DNA of 11,144 nucleotides from Pseudomonadota bacterium (GTDB lineage: Bacteria; Pseudomonadota; Gammaproteobacteria; Burkholderiales; Thiobacillaceae): positions 8,299 to 19,442 of the forward strand of contig JAKBJA010000066.1 of assembly GCA_021836225.1 (NCBI GenBank). The letters run 5' to 3'. This document shows positions 7,434-11,144 of the stretch, piece by piece (position 1 is the first letter of the stretch; each line of letters starts with the position of its first letter). Both the position numbers and the translations under genes were made by a program. The notes under the pieces were generated by a model. That model was not told where the DNA came from. It worked only from the letters and a program-made list of their open reading frames with translations, and ran no database searches.

Positions 7434-7455
7434 TTATAATCAACGTTCGTTATAA
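7434..7455. promoter_or_regulatory. Imperfect 22-bp AT-rich dyad at the sulfotransferase/importer 1 junction
   Basis: The two 11-base halves TTATAATCAAC and GTTCGTTATAA are inverted copies matching at 9 of 11 positions. The dyad covers the stop of the sulfotransferase gene and the space before importer 1. It is long and symmetric enough to be an operator, and its TTATAA ends could hide a -10 box. But it is AT-rich and sits in a lower-GC region, so chance is possible. No regulator can be assigned. Confidence 0.3.
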
Positions 7456-8604
7456 AACGACCTCGGTGCTGTAGTACTGGCGCTTTATGCAGAGATAGGA
7501 CTTCCATTTGCGCATTGCGCGCAAGCCTGTGAGGTAGTCTTCTAAGGCATGACCGATGGGGAAGGGCGCAGGTTTCGGTACGCTTTCAGACCCGTGTTTG
7601 CCCATCCTTAACTCGCGCTGGTCTATCAGCCAATCGTTATAGCTCTCGTATACGATATGGCCGTGCGGCGCATCCAGCGTGGCTGCGCGAATGCGTCCAT
7701 CCAACTCCCAAAACAATGCAATCTCGTCCACCGATAATTTGCACGGTTCGGAATCAGCTTCATAACCCGCTGCTGCCAGCGCCTTACCCGCAGACGCCAT
7801 GAAGATGCGTTGTTCTTTTTTGCTTAGCTGGTCTTTGTAGATGCCGATGAACTGTGTTGTGACAGGCTGCCCCAGCGGCGCATGGTCCCGGGTTCCACCG
7901 CGTGCTTTTGCAATATCGGTCTGGTGGAAATTGAGCATATTCGGGTCGTATGGCTCACCCAAAAACTCGCACACGCCCTTAAGCACGCCTTCTGAATCAG
8001 CAACCAACTCTTCGTAACTCACATCCAACCATTGGTCTGCAGGAAGGTTTGCGCGCCACGGCTCTACTGCTTCCTGACACATGCGCCACATTTCTGCTGC
8101 GCAATAAATATTGGTTGGGCCAAATCCGGACGCTAGGTAATCAGCACTCGCATCACGCCCGTCCCGAGTGATGAAAACCAATTGTGCATTGGGAAAATCT
8201 TCCAGAATCTCTTTGATATAGAACAAGTTGTATGGGGTTTTCTCACCCCAGCGAGGCTTGCCGGATTCTTTGGCGAAGCGCGCCATAACCGCATCGTAAG
8301 CCCCCGCAAAACTGGTCTCCTGTGCTGTCGATAGCAGTTCATCAACAATCATGCGCGGATTGACTTTCATTCCCCAGAATGGTGTCTTCAACCCGAATAT
8401 CATTTCCTCCAGTAGCGTCTTGAAATTATCCTTTTGCGACAAGTCGCCGTAGGTATGCATAAAGGGACGGAAACGCGGGTAAAACCAGGCGACTTCCGGC
8501 ACGGCGATACGCGGATGGCATCCCAGCATGGTCATTAGCAACGTGGTGCCCGAACGTTCAGCGCCAATCACGAAGATGGGGCGTTCTTTCAATGTAAGCG
8601 GCAT
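7450..8604 (-). CDS. Sulfotransferase family protein (PAPS-binding, Sulfotransfer_3 type)
   Basis: A 384-residue cytoplasmic protein. The 5'-phosphosulfate loop is GAERSGTTLL at 14-23, and the 3'-phosphate motif region is FITRDGRDASADYL near 144-157. WGEKTPYN at 119-126 is typical of bacterial Sulfotransfer_3 members. Together these indicate transfer of a sulfuryl group from PAPS to a hydroxyl or amine, or binding of a similar nucleotide. The C-terminal half has no motif I recognise, and the acceptor is unknown. It follows the AprB-like gene by 30 bp, with TGGAG 8 bases before the ATG, and is followed at once by importer 1. The gene is AT-richer than its upstream neighbours (25 G+C of 60 in 7801-7860). 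Its presence beside an APS-reductase-like pair is notable, because both families handle adenylyl-sulfate nucleotides. True activity as a sulfotransferase is likely but not proven. Confidence 0.88.
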   Translation of the reverse strand: MPLTLKERPIFVIGAERSGTTLLMTMLGCHPRIAVPEVAWFYPRFRPFMHTYGDLSQKDNFKTLLEEMIFGLKTPFWGMKVNPRMIVDELLSTAQETSFAGAYDAVMARFAKESGKPRWGEKTPYNLFYIKEILEDFPNAQLVFITRDGRDASADYLASGFGPTNIYCAAEMWRMCQEAVEPWRANLPADQWLDVSYEELVADSEGVLKGVCEFLGEPYDPNMLNFHQTDIAKARGGTRDHAPLGQPVTTQFIGIYKDQLSKKEQRIFMASAGKALAAAGYEADSEPCKLSVDEIALFWELDGRIRAATLDAPHGHIVYESYNDWLIDQRELRMGKHGSESVPKPAPFPIGHALEDYLTGLRAMRKWKSYLCIKRQYYSTEVVL

Positions 8605-8634
8605 TACTGGCTCTCCAGGTAAATTAGGTTTGAT

Positions 8635-8868
8635 TTAACGCAACAGATACGGAATCTCGACGCGAATCGCCCCGGTCGGGCAATCCTTCTCGCACGGCAG
8701 GCAATACCAGCACTCGTCGTAGCGCATGTAAGCCTTTTTCTTCAGCAGATCGACCGCCAGCAGATCCAGCGGACACGATTCGACGCAGACGGTGCAGCCC
8801 TTGTCGGCAATGCAGGCGTCCTCGTTCACAACGACGGGCACAGACACCCGGTTCATGGTCATAGGCAT
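8635..8868 (-). CDS. AprB-like 2x[4Fe-4S] ferredoxin
   Basis: A 77-residue iron-sulfur protein. Cys19, 25, 28 and 32 (CIADKGCTVCVESCP) and Cys53, 56, 59 and 63 (CWYCLPCEKDCP) form two [4Fe-4S] sites. The irregular first spacing and the KAYMRYDECWYC segment resemble the ferredoxin domain of adenylylsulfate reductase beta subunit AprB, including the Trp in CW(E/Y)C, where AprB has a Trp close to the FAD of AprA. True AprB is about 150 residues and has a C-terminal tail that wraps the alpha subunit; that tail is absent here, as the protein ends at IPYLLR. It lies 11 bp after the AprA-like gene, whose TAA is part of its own TAAGGAG Shine-Dalgarno, so the two are surely co-translated partners. I expect it to pass electrons to or from the FAD of that protein. 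Confidence 0.92.
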   Translation of the reverse strand: MPMTMNRVSVPVVVNEDACIADKGCTVCVESCPLDLLAVDLLKKKAYMRYDECWYCLPCEKDCPTGAIRVEIPYLLR

Positions 8869-8879
8869 GGAAAGGCTCC

Positions 8880-10610
8880 TTAGGCGGTGGCAGCCTGCTT
8901 AACGATACGCAGGCGGTTGTAGGCATCCTTCTCTTCATCGTCGAGCGCCACGATGTAGGGATCGATGGGTCGCTTGAAGCAGGTCATTTCGCCCGCCTCG
9001 TTTTTCTTCAGTTGCGCGTGGCAGAACCAGTTGGCATCGTCTTTCTCGGGATGCTCGACCCGGTAGTGATACAGCCCCCAGCGCGACTCGGTGCGGAACA
9101 GCGAAGCGCGTGCCGCCATTTCCGCGCAGTCGCGGATGAAATGCACTTCCATCGCGCGCATCAATTCGTGCGGATTCGAGGCGGACATATTGGCAAAGTC
9201 AGCACCAATTTCAGCGAAGCGATTGAGGCCGATCTCCATCTTCTTCGTCACCTTGGGCGGCTGCAGGTAGTCGTTCACGAAGCGGCGCAGCTTGTACTCG
9301 ACCTGGCTCGGCGGCAGGCCGTCCGGGTTCGACAGCGGGCCCAGCACGCGCTTGCGCTCCGCCTCCACCTGCGCGGCATCGACCGCGGGCAGTGCGTGCG
9401 TGAGCGCATAGTCGGCCGCGCTTTCGCCGGCGAACTTGCCGTAAACGAAGGCGCCCAGCATGTAGTTGTGGGGGACGCAGGCGAGGTCGCCGGCTGCGTA
9501 GAGACCCGGCACGGTGGTCGCCGCGTGCTCGTCCACCCACACGCCGGAAGCCGAGTGCCCGCTGCACAGGCCGATTTCAGAAATATGCATTTCCACCATG
9601 CCCTGGCGGTAGTCGAGATGCCGCCCCTCGTGGAAACGTCCCCGGCTCGGACGCTCGTTGGTGTGCAGGATGTGTTCGATGGTGCTGATCGTCTCTTCAG
9701 CCAGATGATCCATCTTAAGGAACACCGGGCCGTTGCCGCCTTCGAGTTCCTTGTAGAACTCCATCATCATCTGGCCGCTCCAGTAGTCGCATTCGATGAA
9801 ACGCTCGCCCTTGGCGTTCGATGTGTAACCGCCGAAGGGACCGGTGACATAGGCGCAGGCAGGACCGTTGTAGTCCTTGATCAACGGATTGATCTGGTAG
9901 CACTCGATGCCGGATAGCTCCGCGCCGGCGTGGTAGGCCAGCGCATAGCCGTCGCCGGCATTGGTCGGATTTTCATAGGTGCCGAACAGATAGCCGGAGG
10001 ACGGCAAGCCCAGGCGCCCAGCCGCGCCGGTGCACAGAATCACCGACTTGGCGCGGATCACACCGAACGTGCCCTCGCGGGTATCCAGCACCATCGCACC
10101 GGCGATCGCACCGTTGGCGTCCAGCAGCAGGCGGGTCGCCATGTAGCGGTTGGTGATCTCCACCCGCGCCTTCTTCAGCTGGCGATACAGCACCTTCTTC
10201 ATGTGGTGCCCTTCCGGCATCGGCAGCACATAGGTGCCGATGTGGTGTACCTTCTTCACCGCATAGTCTCCGGTCTCGTCCTTCTCGAACTTCACCCCCC
10301 AGCGATCGAGCTGGTTGATCATGTTGAAGCTCTCCTTCGCGTAGGCCATCACCGTCTTCTGGTTGACGATGCCGTCGTTGGCGACAGTGATTTCCTTCAC
10401 GTATTGCTCCGGCTCCGCATGGCCCGGAATCACCGCATTGTTGAGGCCGTCCATGCCCATCGAGATGGCGCCGCTGCGCTTCACGTTGGCCTTCTCCAGC
10501 AGCATCACCTTCAGCGCCGGGTTCTTTTCCTTGGCCTTGACGGCCGCCATCGGACCCGCCGTCCCGCCGCCGATCACCAGCACATCCACTTCAACAATCA
10601 ACTCACTCAT
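8880..10610 (-). CDS. AprA-like flavoprotein (fumarate reductase / APS reductase alpha family)
   Basis: A 576-residue FAD oxidoreductase with no signal peptide, shorter than true AprA (about 620-660). FAD-binding GGGTAG at 14-19 is followed by E39, then KRSGAISMGMDGLNN at 44-58, close to AprA's RSGAVAQGLSAIN, so the active-site Asn of AprA (Asn74 in Archaeoglobus) seems kept as Asn57. GHSASGVWVD at 351-360 holds His352, matching the catalytic His398 region, and PGLYAAGD at 368-375 is the second FAD motif. Near 235-252, IECYQINPLIKDYNGP aligns with AprA's VRFIPVRFKDGYGP, but the arginine of RFKD is Leu243. By family it could oxidise sulfite or reduce APS; given these changes another oxidised sulfur substrate is equally possible. 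The ATG has GGAG 6 bases upstream, overlapping the TAG of the regulator gene. Confidence 0.93.
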   Translation of the reverse strand: MSELIVEVDVLVIGGGTAGPMAAVKAKEKNPALKVMLLEKANVKRSGAISMGMDGLNNAVIPGHAEPEQYVKEITVANDGIVNQKTVMAYAKESFNMINQLDRWGVKFEKDETGDYAVKKVHHIGTYVLPMPEGHHMKKVLYRQLKKARVEITNRYMATRLLLDANGAIAGAMVLDTREGTFGVIRAKSVILCTGAAGRLGLPSSGYLFGTYENPTNAGDGYALAYHAGAELSGIECYQINPLIKDYNGPACAYVTGPFGGYTSNAKGERFIECDYWSGQMMMEFYKELEGGNGPVFLKMDHLAEETISTIEHILHTNERPSRGRFHEGRHLDYRQGMVEMHISEIGLCSGHSASGVWVDEHAATTVPGLYAAGDLACVPHNYMLGAFVYGKFAGESAADYALTHALPAVDAAQVEAERKRVLGPLSNPDGLPPSQVEYKLRRFVNDYLQPPKVTKKMEIGLNRFAEIGADFANMSASNPHELMRAMEVHFIRDCAEMAARASLFRTESRWGLYHYRVEHPEKDDANWFCHAQLKKNEAGEMTCFKRPIDPYIVALDDEEKDAYNRLRIVKQAATA

Positions 10611-10619
10611 GCAAATCTC

Positions 10620-11144
10620 CTAAACGTGTGAACGTTCGATGCGCATCCGGTACTGGAACGCATCACCGCGGTAATACAGATATTCGAAATCGATCGGCTT
10701 GCCGTCGGCGGTCATGGTGAGCCGCTCGATGCGCAGCACCGGCGCCCCCTCCTCCACCTGCAGTTGGCGGGCCAGATACTCATCTGCCAGCATTGACTCG
10801 ATCTGCAACTCGGCTTCGCCCAGAGCAAGCCCATAGTCGTTTTCCAGAATCAGGAACACGTCCCGATGCGCCAGGTCTTCCTTGGCCAGGCGTTCGCCAA
10901 TCGCTCGGGGCACATAGGTCACGTCGAGCGAAATAGGCGCCCGATTGAGGTAGCGAACCCGGCGCAATTCCATGACTTCTTCGGTCTGGTTTACCCCCAA
11001 CCTTGCGGCCACGACCGAGTTGGCCATCAAATTTTTGAGGCTCACCACGCGCGAGAAGGTCTCGTAACCCATACGCGACATCGCCTCGCCAAAGCCCTGC
11101 AATTGGGCGATATCCTGGAAAGCTTTGGGCTTGGAGACGTAGGT
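10620..11144 (-). CDS. GntR-family regulator, HutC/UTRA type (5' end beyond window)
   Basis: The visible 174 residues enter from the right edge with TYVSKPKAFQDIAQLQGF, the usual wing-and-linker that follows a GntR winged helix, so the DNA-binding part lies off the window. The rest is a UTRA ligand-binding domain: VAARLGVNQTEEVMELRRVRYLNRAPISLDVTYVP and then EGAPVLRIERLTMTADGKPIDFEYLYYRGDAFQYRMRI to the end. Such proteins (HutC, PhnF and relatives) usually repress nearby uptake or catabolic genes and release DNA on binding a small ligand. An apparent start at 11102 is a TTG inside the frame, not a real start. The stop is 9 bases from the AprA-like ATG, so it is the first visible gene of the same unit and probably controls it. 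The ligand is unknown. Confidence 0.92.
   Translation of the reverse strand, partial: TYVSKPKAFQDIAQLQGFGEAMSRMGYETFSRVVSLKNLMANSVVAARLGVNQTEEVMELRRVRYLNRAPISLDVTYVPRAIGERLAKEDLAHRDVFLILENDYGLALGEAELQIESMLADEYLARQLQVEEGAPVLRIERLTMTADGKPIDFEYLYYRGDAFQYRMRIERSHV

Larger units (their letters stand above)
3313..8634. other. Lower-GC block within the operon (possible inserted cassette)
   Basis: Hand counts of 60-base samples give G+C of 27 (5161-5220), 28 (6241-6300) and 25 (7801-7860) inside the block. Outside it they are 38 (1141-1200), 40 (2581-2640) and 37 (8641-8700). The HEAT and FdxA genes are intermediate: 33 in 3841-3900, 36 in 3481-3540 and 27 in 3541-3600. The right step is sharp, near 8605-8640; the left one falls in or near the 3313-3434 gap. 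I see no insertion-sequence ends or target-site repeats at either step. A mosaic origin is inferred. Confidence 0.6.

Noticed and set aside
8880..10610. Classical dissimilatory APS reductase (aprA) or succinate dehydrogenase subunit
   Set aside because: The FAD protein is too short and lacks the RFKD arginine for a confident aprA call, and the SDH/FRD neighbours (iron-sulfur and membrane subunits) are missing. I therefore give no gene symbol.
11100..11102. Start codon of the regulator at 11102
   Set aside because: The triplet is TTG (Leu) within a frame that stays open to the window edge, and the residues before it fit the GntR wing and linker.
1..11144. tRNA, rRNA or CRISPR features
   Set aside because: I saw no cloverleaf-like sequences and no regularly spaced direct repeats apart from the HEAT-coded one.

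Overview
All twelve genes in this window read on the minus strand, with short gaps, and look like one long transcription unit running from the right edge to the left edge. In transcription order they are: a GntR/HutC-type regulator (start off the right edge), an AprA-like flavoprotein, a short AprB-like 2x[4Fe-4S] ferredoxin, a PAPS-type sulfotransferase, a first NitT/TauT-family ABC importer (ATPase, permease, binding protein), a HEAT-repeat protein, a FdxA-like seven-/eight-iron ferredoxin, and a second NitT/TauT importer (binding protein, permease, ATPase). A perfect 22-bp palindrome three bases after the last stop codon looks like the end of the unit. The only gap above 100 bp is 3313-3434.

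The organism is probably a proteobacterium. Betaproteobacteria is my best guess, from the GC-rich flanks, the FdxA type, the HutC-type GntR protein and the TauABC-like importers. This is inference; no marker gene is present. GC is not uniform: hand-counted 60-base samples give about 62-67% in the outer parts (left of about 3.3 kb and right of about 8.63 kb) and about 42-47% in several stretches from about 5 to 8 kb. The operon therefore looks like a mosaic, in which a lower-GC cassette (sulfotransferase, importer 1, HEAT protein, FdxA) sits between the AprA/AprB-like pair and importer 2.

The likely theme is uptake and redox processing of a small oxidised sulfur compound such as a sulfonate or sulfate ester. 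Two importers of the sulfonate/taurine/nitrate superfamily would bring substrate in. The AprA-like flavoprotein with its AprB-like ferredoxin would do redox chemistry on it. The FdxA-like ferredoxin could carry electrons, and the sulfotransferase could move a sulfuryl group. The regulator would respond to a small ligand. The actual substrate and reaction cannot be read from the sequence.

The most unusual points are: (1) the binding protein of importer 2 carries a C-terminal domain that looks like NosL, the copper-chaperone lipoprotein family; (2) the AprA homologue keeps several APS-reductase active-site positions but appears to lack the arginine of the usual RFKD motif, and its partner lacks the C-terminal tail of true AprB; (3) the gene set as a whole, without sat, aprM, qmo or dsr in view, does not match classical dissimilatory sulfur metabolism.
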